From: Diplodia intermedia
Lineage: Eukaryota > Ascomycota > Dothideomycetes > Botryosphaeriales > Botryosphaeriaceae
Direction: 5' to 3'
NCBI GenBank assembly: GCA_021495925.1
Contig: JAKEKT010000053.1
Span: 124,001 to 188,000, forward strand
DNA length: 64,000 nt
Shown: positions 1 through 10,865 of the stretch, in pieces
How positions within the stretch are numbered: the first letter of the stretch is position 1
Layout: every line of letters starts with the position of its first letter
The notes under the pieces: generated by a model
Told to the model about the DNA's origin: nothing
The model's input: only the letters and a program-made list of their open reading frames with translations
The model's database searches: none
Position numbers and translations under genes: made by a program

Positions 1-367
1 TGACATCAAGCATAGTAAAAGCGTGCATGGCTGGCGCAGATGATATCGAACGATTCGTCCGAACTGGTCTACGAACGGCTCAAAAGACATTTTGCCGACA
101 GATCCATAAGTGAGAAGGCAGAGAGAAAGAATGAGAATAGCCTCAGTATCGGTTTACATTGGTTGTGGACCAATCGCACGTCGCCACGCCATCGCTGCGT
201 GCTTACATGCATGCTTGGAATCCGCTTCCGCCTTTTCCCACCGGCCCCGCACCTCGCCAGCCCCACCTTCCTCGTCTTCCTCTTCTTCTGGACTGCGGTA
301 CCGAACAAGAACCTCCACGTAACTTACGCCTATTTGCGTATTATAATAGAACAAATCTTTTGCGAAA
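1..367. other. Upstream region, no gene seen
   Basis: No convincing gene is seen here. The short open frames overlap on both strands and lack family signatures. An A/T-rich TATA-like stretch at about 337-350, just before the ATG at 368, could serve the next gene as its core promoter. Confidence 0.4.
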
Positions 368-1585
368 ATGCCGTCGTCGTCCTCTACAACCCCTCCAGAT
401 GGGTCGGATAATGGCAAGAAGCTCGAAGCAGAGATAAACATGGAAAGCGCTGCAAAAGAAGATGTTCCGAAAGAGCAACAAGGCATTCAGAAGGGAGCGG
501 GCCGCCAATTTTCCAAGGGAAAAAGAATCCCAGCCGCAGGACTGAGTCATGCTCGAGACAGTTCAGCGCGCCAATGCAACCGTGGACACCGAGGCTGCAC
601 GGCATGTCAAGCACATGTCAGGTCCCCAGTCAGCCGGACTTCCTCTCAACCTGCATCCCGTCGAAAGGCTGGCTCTTGCTCCACGTCTCAGGCGGCACCC
701 GGTCATCCGCATGATTCTTCATCGGCTATTACTCCAAAGGGACTAGAAACGCCTTCTGTTGATCCTCAAGGTGCGACACCAGGGGCGGACTCTGCTTCGG
801 CTACGGTGGCTGCCGGCATGACCGCAGCTCCGTCAGTGTGCGATGAAGGTTCAATTGACGGTCAAAAAAGCGACACCGACCGCTCTTCTGGCCACGACGC
901 TGCCATTGCGGAATTCAGGACCCAACTCGCCGAGCAAAAGGCCTTCTGCGAAAAACTCCAGCGTGATGTCGACCAGAAAGACGGCGTGATCGAGGCGCTC
1001 CGAGCGGAGGTCCGTAGCGTCAGAAACACACTAGCTATGGCCGATTCCAGAGCAATCCAGGAGTGGAGGGACAGATATGAGAACGTAAAGAGGCTTTTGC
1101 ACGACACCGAGGAAGAAGTTGAGAAGCTGGAAGGCCAGCTGAAAGATGCAAAGAACAGGGAGAAGGCGCTACAGCGGCAGCTTGACGAAGCAAAGGATGA
1201 CGCAGATCGTATGGAGAAGGTCTTGGGGAACAGGGTTAAGGAGGCAGAAGATGAGACTCGGCGCCTGCGTGGCGAGTGCGATGGGTTGCGTGGGCGCGCT
1301 GAGGGGAACAGTACCACTACCCAGACTTCAATCAGCAATTATTTCATCTCGCAACAGCAGCTACCTCAGGAACCACAACCGATGGATGGGAGACGTGATA
1401 GTGGAGTGTCTACGACGACACCATTGCTTGGCTCCCCGCTATCATCGCGTTCAACGGAGGCGGACCGTGCTTCCAGTCAGCATTGCTTTACGGCTCGGAC
1501 AGACTCGAATGGGAAGAAGACGCTCCGAACGGAAAGGAGGAGGAAGGTCAATGCCACACCCTTCGGGAGAGCGATCCTTGGGTAG
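368..1585 (+). CDS. Coiled-coil hypothetical protein
   Basis: This single-exon frame encodes 405 residues and begins at the first ATG after an A/T-rich stretch. Residues 1-175 are low complexity, rich in Ser, Pro, Ala and basic residues, and probably disordered. Residues 176-313 form a long heptad-rich coiled coil full of Glu, Lys, Arg, Gln and Leu. The rest is Ser/Thr-rich and ends in a basic patch (RRRKVNATPFGRAILG). No enzymatic motif, signal peptide or membrane segment is visible. The pattern suits a scaffold or cytoskeletal/nuclear structural protein, but I do not recognise a family and assign no function. The unbroken frame over 1.2 kb and the clear coiled coil make it likely to be a real gene. 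Confidence 0.65.
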   Translation: MPSSSSTTPPDGSDNGKKLEAEINMESAAKEDVPKEQQGIQKGAGRQFSKGKRIPAAGLSHARDSSARQCNRGHRGCTACQAHVRSPVSRTSSQPASRRKAGSCSTSQAAPGHPHDSSSAITPKGLETPSVDPQGATPGADSASATVAAGMTAAPSVCDEGSIDGQKSDTDRSSGHDAAIAEFRTQLAEQKAFCEKLQRDVDQKDGVIEALRAEVRSVRNTLAMADSRAIQEWRDRYENVKRLLHDTEEEVEKLEGQLKDAKNREKALQRQLDEAKDDADRMEKVLGNRVKEAEDETRRLRGECDGLRGRAEGNSTTTQTSISNYFISQQQLPQEPQPMDGRRDSGVSTTTPLLGSPLSSRSTEADRASSQHCFTARTDSNGKKTLRTERRRKVNATPFGRAILG

Positions 1586-2295
1586 GGCTGCAGGCCAGCC
1601 TGTGAAAAGACATACGCCTTGAGTGAAGTTTCACTGTGGTAATGGTTCTTCTTTTGCAATCTATTTCTCGGATCCATTACTCGTACGTCATCTGTAGCAT
1701 TCATACCTGAGAATTGTCCATCAACCAACAGCACTGTTTTGCAGCGGGCCAGAGGAGAAGAAATGTACGCAAACATAACTGAAATTGGCTGCTAAGGAGG
1801 GCTTCAAGGGTACCACTGCCCATCTAAGAACACTTCTTCTTTATTTATCGATCGCTAGTTGGTGAAGGCGATAATGAACGGCAAGTAGAAAGCACGTGAG
1901 ACACGTGATCAGCTTGCGGAGGGCGTTCCGAGAGATACCCACCCTTCCTTCATCACTCTTCCATTTCTGAGTAACTCAAAGCCAATCAGTATGTGCAGCT
2001 CTGTTGGTCAGTGCTAGCACACTGCTGCCTGGAGGCATAGCCACTGCTCCGCCACGATATGCACCGTGACGGGGGCACATTTGCGCGTGGGCCGCTCAGT
2101 CCGGCATCCAATTAGCACTGCAGTAGTAAGCGAGCACTTACGCAACGTGGCGCTCGGCGCTTGGAAGATGCAATCTTATTCGGTGTGAAAAGCAATTGAG
2201 GACAGGGAGTGCTCAGCTGATGGATCCTCGACACGAAATCATGCATTAGTCGCAGCCGGTGTGCAGGACTTAAACCTCGAAGCCCCCGCACTGGC
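1586..2295. other. Intergenic, probable NLR promoter
   Basis: No gene is seen. The stretch holds two CACGTG boxes (listed separately) and CCAAT motifs near 1981 and 2107. It probably contains the terminator of the coiled-coil gene and the promoter of the NLR downstream. Confidence 0.5.
1893..1907. promoter_or_regulatory. Paired CACGTG E-boxes
   Basis: Two perfect CACGTG palindromes lie at 1893-1898 and 1902-1907, nine bases apart start to start. In fungi this hexamer is the usual site of bHLH factors such as the Cbf1/Pho4 type. They sit about 390 bp before the NLR start, so they may control that gene. Function is inferred. Confidence 0.3.
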
Positions 2296-5200
2296 ATGCC
2301 ACCCGTTGACGCGCCTCGTTCTTCCTCATTCCATTCGGACATCCTCCGCCAAGCGCGATGTCAAACGCTCATGGCTGGATTCATTGATCTGTTCGCTTTC
2401 GCCGCAGCTCTTTTGGCTCTCTGTTACCTGTTTTTTCCCCTCAATAACACTGAGAACCAGTCTCCCGGTGCCGGAGATAAGAGCAGTGCACATCCGGTGT
2501 CCCATGAGAAACCCAGTAGTAAGCACGGTCGCGAAACGTCTCAAGTCGCGATCACAGGAAAGCCGTCCCCGACATACAGACTCCGAGGTATAGACGGCGA
2601 AACCAAGAACGCCACGGAGATCCACACTCTACTGTGTGGAGCATGGAACATACCCGAATCAATCAGAGTGACAACGCATTCGCTCGCAGCAGACCCTCAC
2701 CGACCTGAAAGCAAGATTGCTACTGTCAGCTTCAGCGAGACGCCTGCATTTCTGCGTGCGCCCACACGAACAGACTGGGTATCCCCGACCAACAATGGGT
2801 TGGTTTTGGATATTCATTTCCACGGATTCACGCCTCTCCACTCTGATATTGACTCCGACTGCATCCTAGAGTAAAGAAGAAGACCAATCAGTTCGTAGAG
2901 TTCCGCTGACTTTCCATAGTTGCATTGCCGTATCTGGTCTTGGTGGCCATGCGTTCGGCTCTTTTAAGAGCAAGGGACAGTCCTTCATGTGGCTCCGCGA
3001 CGCCATTCCACGAGATCTCCCGCAGGCGCGCATATTCATATACGGCTATGACGCGAAGTCAATCGATATTGAATCTTTCCAGACGATTACGGACCTTGGA
3101 ATAAGGCTTCAGACATCGATAAACCAGATCAGACCAAGTGGAAAGGTAAGAGATCATCAATAGTCACTGAGCTATACTAACACAAATCAGGCTCCATTCA
3201 GGCCGCTGATTCTCATCGGACATAGCCTTGGAGGCTTGATTGTTAAGCAGGTTTGTCAAGTGCTTCTCAATTTTCCAAGTCCTATTCCTGACCAAGCACA
3301 ATGAAAGGCCATCATCAACTTGCATGAATCTCAAACGGATGACAACCAACTGAACTTCCAGTCATTGCGTGCAGCCCTCTTCTTTGGCGTGCCAAGTTTG
3401 GGAATGAACATCGAGTCGCTCATCCCCATGGCAGAGGGAAATCCGAATGAGCAGCTCGTCAAATCACTCCAAAACACGGCGGAAACATTACGTTCACAGC
3501 AGAAAGCTTTCAAAGATGTCTCACGGGGGTATTCGCGGCATTGGTACTATGAGACAAAGTTGTCACCAACAGCTAAAAAGGTAGATGTGAGAAAGATACT
3601 CTTCTCCATTGCGATACTACTAACACGATGGTCAGGTGGAATCCAAATGGAGTATGACAGGTCCGAAGGCTGTCCTGGTTGATCTACACTCGGCGACAAA
3701 CGGTCATTCTCAGCCGTCAGAACAGGAAGGACATTTTGTTCATCCAATCAACCACACCCATTCGGAGATGGTCAAGTTTTCCCATTGCTATGACGAGGAC
3801 TATATGAAGGTGTCTGGACATCTACAACGCATCAAGGAAGGGGTTACAAAGGGCAAAGGAGGTATGGCTTAGAGGCACCGTTGATATGACATGAGGAGGT
3901 TAATAGATACTAGGGAGATACCGCCTCTCTCTGACTGCTGCTCAGCGTGGTTAGTACATAAGACATCTATCTACTCGTCCACTTTCCCCAAACTTTGACT
4001 GATTGTTCTTAGCGTGTGTGGAGTCCCTGGCAATTGAGGACCAAGAGTTTCGCATGCACAACATTGAGCTGGTACCCGGCACGTGCAGCTGGGTCAATAG
4101 CGAGACCAACTTCCAGTTGTGGAAAAAGAGTCGAACTGGAACTCTCTGGATTCGAGGACCGGCAGGATGTGGGAAATCCTCGTTAATGAGATATCTTGTC
4201 GAAAGCTTGGGTTGTGAACAGGCTGAAGCAGCGAACTCGACAATTCTTTGCTTCTTCTTCCATGGAACGTCGCGTCACGAGGAACACAAGTCACCTTACG
4301 GCTTCTACAGAGCTCTACTCAACCAGCTGTTGCCAGCGTTTCCCCAATTTTCGGATGAGATTTTCTTAAGGTACGATGAAGGCCAAAAACAGCTCGGCAA
4401 CAAGTTCAAATGGGAGAAGCAGGTGCTTAAGAGCTTCTTATCTTCCATACTTTCCGCAGTCACCTCAGCGGGGTTTCCAATAGTCATCCTGGCAGATGCA
4501 CTAGATGAAGCGGGACGGGAAAATGCCATGGAGCTGGTAAAGTTTTTCCGGGAGCTTGAAGCAACCGCAAGGAACACCAAAGATGGAACCCATCCATCTC
4601 TCACAGTTTGCTTCTCCTGCCGTCTCTATCCCATAATTATGGGATCGAAGCATGAGCTCGCAATCGACGTGGATCATCACAACGAAAACGACGTGTCCCA
4701 GTTCATTTGCAAAAACCTCAACCCCGATCCGAGTGTTGATACCAACGAGGAGGAGCTCCGATTGATTCAAGAAGAAATCATCAAAAAAGCCGGGAAGTCT
4801 TTCCAATGGGCCAGCTTCGTGGTCAAAAAAGTCAACGGGATGTTCACTGAGCTGGAAACCCTACCACGGATTCGGAAGCATATCTCCAAAACACCGACCG
4901 ATCTTCAGGAACTCTACATGCAGCTCATTTCGCCGCCCAAAAATACCAGAAATCGCGACGACCAAGAAGTTCGGAGGGAGCAGGCTCTGACGCTCAAGCT
5001 TTTCCAATGGCTTTGCTTCTCGAAGACTCCTCTTACCATTTTTCACATACAGCATGCTCTTGTACTTGGACCGGGAGAGCCTCCCGTTGCTACTTCTAGC
5101 GACCATTCAGACTTCAAACAGTATCAGAACATGGCTGTCACTGTCACGAAGATCTCAAGAGGCTTAGCCGAAGTACGACACCAGGATTCGAAGGAGATAG

Positions 5201-6873
5201 TCCAGTTTACGCATCAATCGGTAGCCGACTTCCTCTTCGCAACCGGTTTCGCCAACTTGTCTGGCTTCAATGGCTCTCCAGTGGGTCACGGCCACTTTGA
5301 GATATCGCGATCCTGTATCCAAGCAATGGGCATGAAGGATACGACGTCTTTTCTTCAGGCTCATATCTCTCTGGCAAAATACGTTCACATTTCCACATCA
5401 TCCTACAAATTGGTACGGCAAAAGGTTCATCCTCGTGTGAACGATTGTTGTGCCTTCGTTCTTCCTGCCATTTTGACGGGATCACAGAACGATTTACGCA
5501 AAGGAATTTTGCAACACATGACACAATTCATCCCAATAGCACTCTATGGGGCAGAGAGTCTGTCCTACCACCTAGAAGCAGTGGAACAGCAGAACATTGA
5601 TCAAGCAGATGTTTTGCACGCCTTGGATGATGTAAATCTTATGAATACTTGGAAAATGATAAGACGCCTAACAGTCGGCATCCGACTTCCAAGAGGAATC
5701 TTATCCGCATCATCCGTTACACATATGCTTGCCGAGGTTGGGATCACGAGTGCTCTGAGACAAAGTCTCATGGAGAATCCCCAGAGCTGCTCGGTTAGAA
5801 TTGGAAAAGACAGTCCTCTGCATTATGCGGTCGAACATGGCCGTGAGGATGTTGTCAAGCTCCTCATCAGCTACAGTACCGTCGATGTCAATCATCCCGG
5901 CATTTTCGCTACAACACCCTTGATCACCGCTGTCAAATATGAGAAAATACACGAGCTGAAATGCCTACTTCAGAGCGGAAGAGTTGATGTGGAAAAAAAA
6001 GAAGATGGGGGAGTATCAGCTTTAATGTGTGCTGCTGCGCACAAAGGGTTCACAGCTAGTCTTGGACTCCTGCTCGAGTTTGGCGCAAATGTCGAAAGCA
6101 AGGACGACTCTGGACGCACGCCAATCTTCGAGGCGGTAAAAGCAAAGAATATGGAAACAACAAGGCTCTTGGTGGAGACGGCATCTGCGAATGTCCACGC
6201 TGTTGACAATGATGGCCGCACGCCTTTTTTCGAGGCGGTGAAATCAGGTAACATGGCAACAGTAAGGTTCTTGGTGGAGGAAAAATCCGTGGATGCCCAT
6301 GTGATTGACAAGAGCGGCCGCACGCCTATCTTCGAGGCAGTAAGGTTGGATAACATGGAACTGGTAAAGTTATTGGTCGAGGAAACATCTGCCGATGTCC
6401 ACTTGCTTGATAACGATGGCCGAACCGTACTTTCCCACGTCGCAGAAAAGGGAAAAGGATCCACCACCAAGTATATCCTAGACATCGCGCGTTCGGATCT
6501 GCATGTTCAAGACAGGCGTGGGTATGCCCCTATCGCATACGCCGCCGCATCTCGCAATAGCGAAACATTTCACGTTCTACTCAAGGAGTCTCAGCTTCAG
6601 ATGGACTCTCTCCTTATCACAGCGACAAGAAACGGACAACACGACGTTGTAGAAGGGCTTCTAAAGTTCGGGTTGCATATCAGACCGCAAATACTCGAAG
6701 AAGCGTTGGAAATTGCTGGACATGTGGAAGGACCGAATGGGACTAAGCTTTGTTGTACCATTTCGCATACTCTCGAAACGAGGAGGGAAATGTGGAACAA
6801 GAGATGGGAGAAAATGGACAAGATTAAGCGAATGATGAAACAGCGAAGAGAGCAAACAATGCGGAAGGATTAA
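2296..6873 (+). CDS. NLR: hydrolase-NACHT-ankyrin
   Basis: Six exons join in frame (2296-2870, 2920-3145, 3191-3250, 3308-3580, 3636-3861, 4013-6873) to give 1,406 residues. Introns have GT..AG ends; the second has a CTAAC branch site. The last intron, 151 bp, is the least certain. A second in-frame ATG at 2371 would put a hydrophobic helix (FAFAAALLALCYLFF) at the extreme N-terminus as a signal anchor. Residues about 190-440 are an alpha/beta-hydrolase of the SesB/DUF676 kind, with the nucleophile elbow GHSLGG at 277-282. NACHT follows, with Walker A GPAGCGKSS at 502-510 and Walker B VILADALDEA at 611-620. Ankyrin repeats run from about 1053 to 1340, and the tail is basic. Fungal NLRs of this type sense non-self and can trigger regulated cell death, with the hydrolase as the likely effector. 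No break is seen. The ligand is unknown. Confidence 0.9.
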
Positions 6874-7325
6874 CCTTTAGAACTATACATTACGCTGGAA
6901 ACATTACGGCAGAGAATCACCAGAATAGTCTGACGGGTATTCATATACGTATTCTCTTCATGGCTGAAATGTAGTTTTACGCTACTGTGAGATGTCATTA
7001 TGTACATATTAGACTTTCCCAGGGCGAACCCTGGTCTGTCCTCAGAGTGAGCGACATGTTCAACTTGCAAACCGCCAAAAACCTTCATCAGGGCTTCACA
7101 GGCCAGAGCGACCCACAAGAACAAACTGGGCGAGGAGGAAGCTGCCAGGAGCTGGAAAAGACGTCATACTGTCTATCAGGCACTTCACCAGTGAAAATGC
7201 GCTCAGGTGAAAGCTGGGGACTTGGTCCACGTACGTGGTTGCGCTATATAGGCTCGGGAGGTACAGTCGTAGACACCATTACCCCCGCTGAATATCCAGC
7301 TCGGTGCCTACTGGTACAGATAGCA
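6874..7325. other. Intergenic, nothing recognised
   Basis: I see no gene. An open frame on the plus strand from 6987 to 7676 lacks family signatures, has no matching promoter or splice structure, and overlaps the minus-strand relic at 7326-7622. Confidence 0.4.
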
Positions 7326-7622
7326 TCAGAACTGAAGCGTATACTCATTGACAACACCAAAGATGAACTCCTCATAATGCGCCTTCCCCTCAAATGTCAC
7401 ATTCCCTCCGACAACCCCACCGTTGACATGGTCATCCGCACGCTGGTACGCGCCACTCTAGTCTCTCACAATAATCTCAGTCTCCATCTCCAACGCCAAC
7501 ACCTCGCCACTCACCAACGTATAATTCACCCACAGCCCCTCCGTCCCCAACAACCCCGTCGTCGGCGGCCACGCCGCCTCGCCGCCCCTCTGCCTCACCA
7601 GCATGCTCTCCTCTTTACACCT
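7326..7622 (-). pseudogene. Coding relic with in-frame stop
   Basis: Read on the minus strand, about 95 codons keep a coherent protein-like reading interrupted by one TAG. Before the stop the reading contains AAWPPTTGLLGTEGLWVNYT. After it, in the same frame, comes GGVVGGNVTFEGKAHYEE and a natural-looking C-terminus (VNEYTLQF, then TGA at 7326-7328). Glycine/aromatic spacing and third-position GC resemble coding DNA, unlike the opposite strand. No ATG or upstream exon is clear. I do not recognise the family. It is probably the 3' end of a dead gene; a sequencing error or a missed intron is possible but no fitting splice pair surrounds the stop. Confidence 0.4.
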
Positions 7623-7913
7623 TTCTCATATCAATCCAAACTGGTCGTGCCATACTCTTCTCATCAACATTCTTAACGCAGGACTTCGGCTCTTTCGCCA
7701 GTTTTTTTTGACTTGGGATTTGCCCATACGTCTTGCATTCCCCACTGTCTGGATATACATCTCTAAGAGACATATGTGGCCGCATGAAACTCTAGTATGA
7801 CAGTCATAGTCATAATTTGATGATTCCGATGACGGCAAGCAACTGTAAAATATTTTGAGAAGAGTCGGGTCAATCGTCCACTCCAACTATATGGAGTGCT
7901 AGCCCACTTTTGC

Positions 7914-9676
7914 TCATACCTCAGCCACCACGCTCTGCCGGGGCTGTGCCATCTGCGCTCTCATAATCTCCTTCTCCTCCTGCGCCGCGTAATCCCCAAA
8001 CACCTCGTCCATCTGCTCCAATGTCTTTCCCTTCGTCTCTGGCACAAGGAAGTATGCCCAAACAGCGGCAATATAACACCACGCTCCAAAGAAAATATAC
8101 GTCCCGAAACCCAGATTCTCAAGCATGGGCGGCGTCGACACACCAACGATGAAGTTGCACAACCACACCGTTGCAGTCGACAGCGCCACACCCTTCGAAC
8201 GCGACGCATTTGGGAACACCTCAGCCGGCAGACACTGCAATCTGTTAGCACGCTCCCGAGTTCATCAGGAAGGGAGGACTCACCCAGCCCAACGGCGAGT
8301 ATGACACGCCATACACCAAAATAAACACAAACGCCATGGCCACCGCCGCCCAGCCCGCCGCCGGATTCGCCAACCAATTCTTATCATACAACCCCGTCAA
8401 CACCGCCATAACGGTCCACGCCACCCCACCGCCCAACCCGCCAACAATCGCCAACGGCCTCCTCCCCACCTTATCAATAACAACAAAACACGCCGCCACG
8501 GCCACCAGCTGCAACACATTAAACACGCCCGACATGACCAAGCTCATCTCCCCGCTCTGGCCCAGCGACTGAAACAGCGTCGGCGCGTAATAGATGAACG
8601 CATTGATCCCGCTAAACTGCTGAAAAAACGCCACGCCCACACCGACAGCAGTCCTGCGCCACGTCCTCCCGCGGAACAGATCCAGCCACCCCAACACCTC
8701 CAGCCTCCACCTCTTCGCGCCGGGATGCCGTTTCTCCCGCACCAACCGCTCGATCTCGACCTTGCTGAGGATGTCCTTGTGCTCCATCTGCACGCGCACG
8801 TCGCGGGCCGGCAGCCGCCGCAACCGCGAGAGACTCTGCAGCGCCGCGTCCGGCCGGTCCACGAGCGCCAGCCACCGCGGCGAGTACGGGTACAGGTGGA
8901 TCCCGAGGCCGAGGATGGTTGAGCACAGCATCTGCAGCCCGAAGGGCACCCGGAAGGAGGCTTCGCCCGCCAGGTGCCGCGTCCCGTAGGTTATCCAGAA
9001 AGACGAGACGACGCCCGTGACGATGGAGATGGATTCCAGGACCAGGAGGGTGCCGCGGAGGTTGGGGGGCGCGATTTCCGAGATGTAGATGGGGGCGCCC
9101 TGGGAAAGGTTAGTGAGTGCATGGACGGGTGGGGTGTGTAGGGGTTGAGGGTCTCACCATGGCCAACGTGCCCACGCCGATGCCGCCGATCGTGCGGCCC
9201 GCGACGAGGACGCCGTACGACTGCGCGGCCGTCTGCATGACGGCGCCGATGTTGAAGATGACGACGACGACGGTGAGGGCGCGTTTGCGGGAGATGAGGT
9301 CGGCCAGGGTGGGCATGAAGAAGCAGCCGATGAAGGCGCCGAACTCGAGCATGCCGGTCATGAAGCCCTTGCCGAAGGCCGTCTCGGCCCGCGGGAAGGC
9401 GGCGTGGAACTGCGCCATGACGTTGACGATGGAGATGACGCCCTGGTCGTAGCCGAAGGAGAAGCCGCCCATGGATGCGAGGAAGGCGGCGCCGAGCACG
9501 TACGGCGACTCGATCAGCCCGCCGATGCCGCTCTTGCCGTACGAGACGTGGCCTTCGGCGTTGCTGGGGATGGTGGTGAGCTCGTTGTCGTGGTCCGCCA
9601 GGTCCTCGATCTTCTCGCTTGCTGGGTCGTGCGAGTCGAGGGCTTTGAAAGCCTTCTCGTCGATCTTTTCCGTCAT
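7914..9676 (-). CDS. MFS sugar transporter
   Basis: Three exons (9676-9158, 9099-8284, 8234-7914) join in frame to 551 residues. The introns are 58 and 49 bp with clean GT..AG ends. The protein has the expected 12 membrane helices and the sugar-porter signatures in order: FGYDQGVIS in helix 1, GRTIGGIGVG, RGTLL after helix 4, a PYSPRWL motif before the central loop, QQFSGINAFIYYAP in helix 7, KVGRRP, PAEVFP and PETKGKTLEQMDEVFG near the C-terminus. It should carry a hexose or a related substrate such as quinate or a disaccharide across the plasma membrane by proton symport. Substrate cannot be told from sequence. Length is normal for the family. Two possible CreA sites lie upstream, which would fit glucose repression. 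Confidence 0.93.
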
Positions 9677-10865
9677 GGTGGCGGGTGTGATTGAGGAAGG
9701 AAACAGTAGTAAGACAGCTCTCAGTCTGGAGACGTGGAATGTTGGAAAATGGTTGATATATACATGCCACGAGCCCGGAGAAGGTTCGGTTTGCTGTCGG
9801 GAGATGGTTTCCTCTCGTCGGGCTTTAAATACTCGTCGGGTAGGACTTGCCTATTTCTTTTGCAGGTTCCGGCGTGGCGATCACGGCAACGTCGATCCCC
9901 CGGGCCTCTCTCTGTCGGGAAGAGTGTGGGGTGACGTGTGATAGAATGCGGGGTTGTACTAATCTCGGGGTACTAGCGCCCCAAATCCCAAAGGCCAGCC
10001 AGGAATGTGGGATGTAAGTTCCGGCTGGTAGGCCGCCAGATGGTTTCAGTCCAGCCGTTATCCAATCAAACTGACGCCTTGTTCCGCCATCTGCAGCCAC
10101 CCGTGTGTTCTACCTTACTCAGCGGATACGCCAACTGATAGTTCTTTCCTCTGGCTTCTGGGGAAAGTCATTCCGCCTGTAACCCGTTATTTGGCTGCCG
10201 TTAGTAGAACTTGGGGTAATAATTCCCGAGATGACAAGACGAAGAGCAGGAATTGTGCGTCAGAGGCTGGCGGGCTGTTCGGCAGCAGGTATCCTGGGGC
10301 AGCGCCGTTGCGCAACGTTACCATCCGCAGCAATGTCCGCCATTGACGGGTGGCGCTCCAGCCTTCGGCGCCCGCCGTTTTCCAAATGGCACCGCCTGGC
10401 AAAGACTTCCGCCGTCTGTCCAGCCGCCATCGATGCCTGTCTTTCAAGTCAGGGAGACGCTTTGACTTTCCTTTTCCACCCCCGGATCTCGGCTCCGCTA
10501 AGTCTTTCTCATGGATCAACCGCCTGCCGAGTCCCGTGCTGTTGAGGAGAGACGCCCTAGTTGAGAGTAGATTAAAAATGAAGTACGTAGTGTACTTGAG
10601 AGTCTCCCAGCCTGGTGGTCTGCAAATTTCGCTTCAAGAACTCTGTAAGAGGGCATCGGCCAGAGCGAAGATTACCGTCGGGGCCGGGGCTGACACAAGT
10701 CAAGAACTGACAGATACTGTTGGCGAATAAGTGACCACAAACGGTGAATGTCATTGAAATCTAGTCGAAGTGACAATCTAGTAGGTGCTTCTACCCATCC
10801 TCGGAGTGCTCCTGGCAAAAGGGACTATTTTGCTATGTTTTGTCGCCGCAGCTTTGTACCACACA
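9677..10865. other. Intergenic, transporter promoter
   Basis: No supported gene. The part nearest 9677 is the transporter promoter. Overlapping open frames at 10187-10545 on both strands show no domain and no splice logic. Confidence 0.5.
9898..9953. promoter_or_regulatory. Possible CreA sites
   Basis: Two matches to the fungal carbon-catabolite repressor consensus SYGGRG are present: CCCCGG at 9898-9903 (reverse orientation) and GCGGGG at 9948-9953. They lie about 220-280 bp before the transporter start. Hexamers this short occur often by chance. Confidence 0.25.

Noticed and set aside
3862..4012. A micro-exon inside the last NLR intron
   Set aside because: A 4-base exon after the CTCAG at about 3946 would break the reading frame, while direct splicing keeps it.
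6987..7676. 229-codon plus-strand frame
   Set aside because: No domain and no coding-like composition; it overlaps a more protein-like minus-strand relic.
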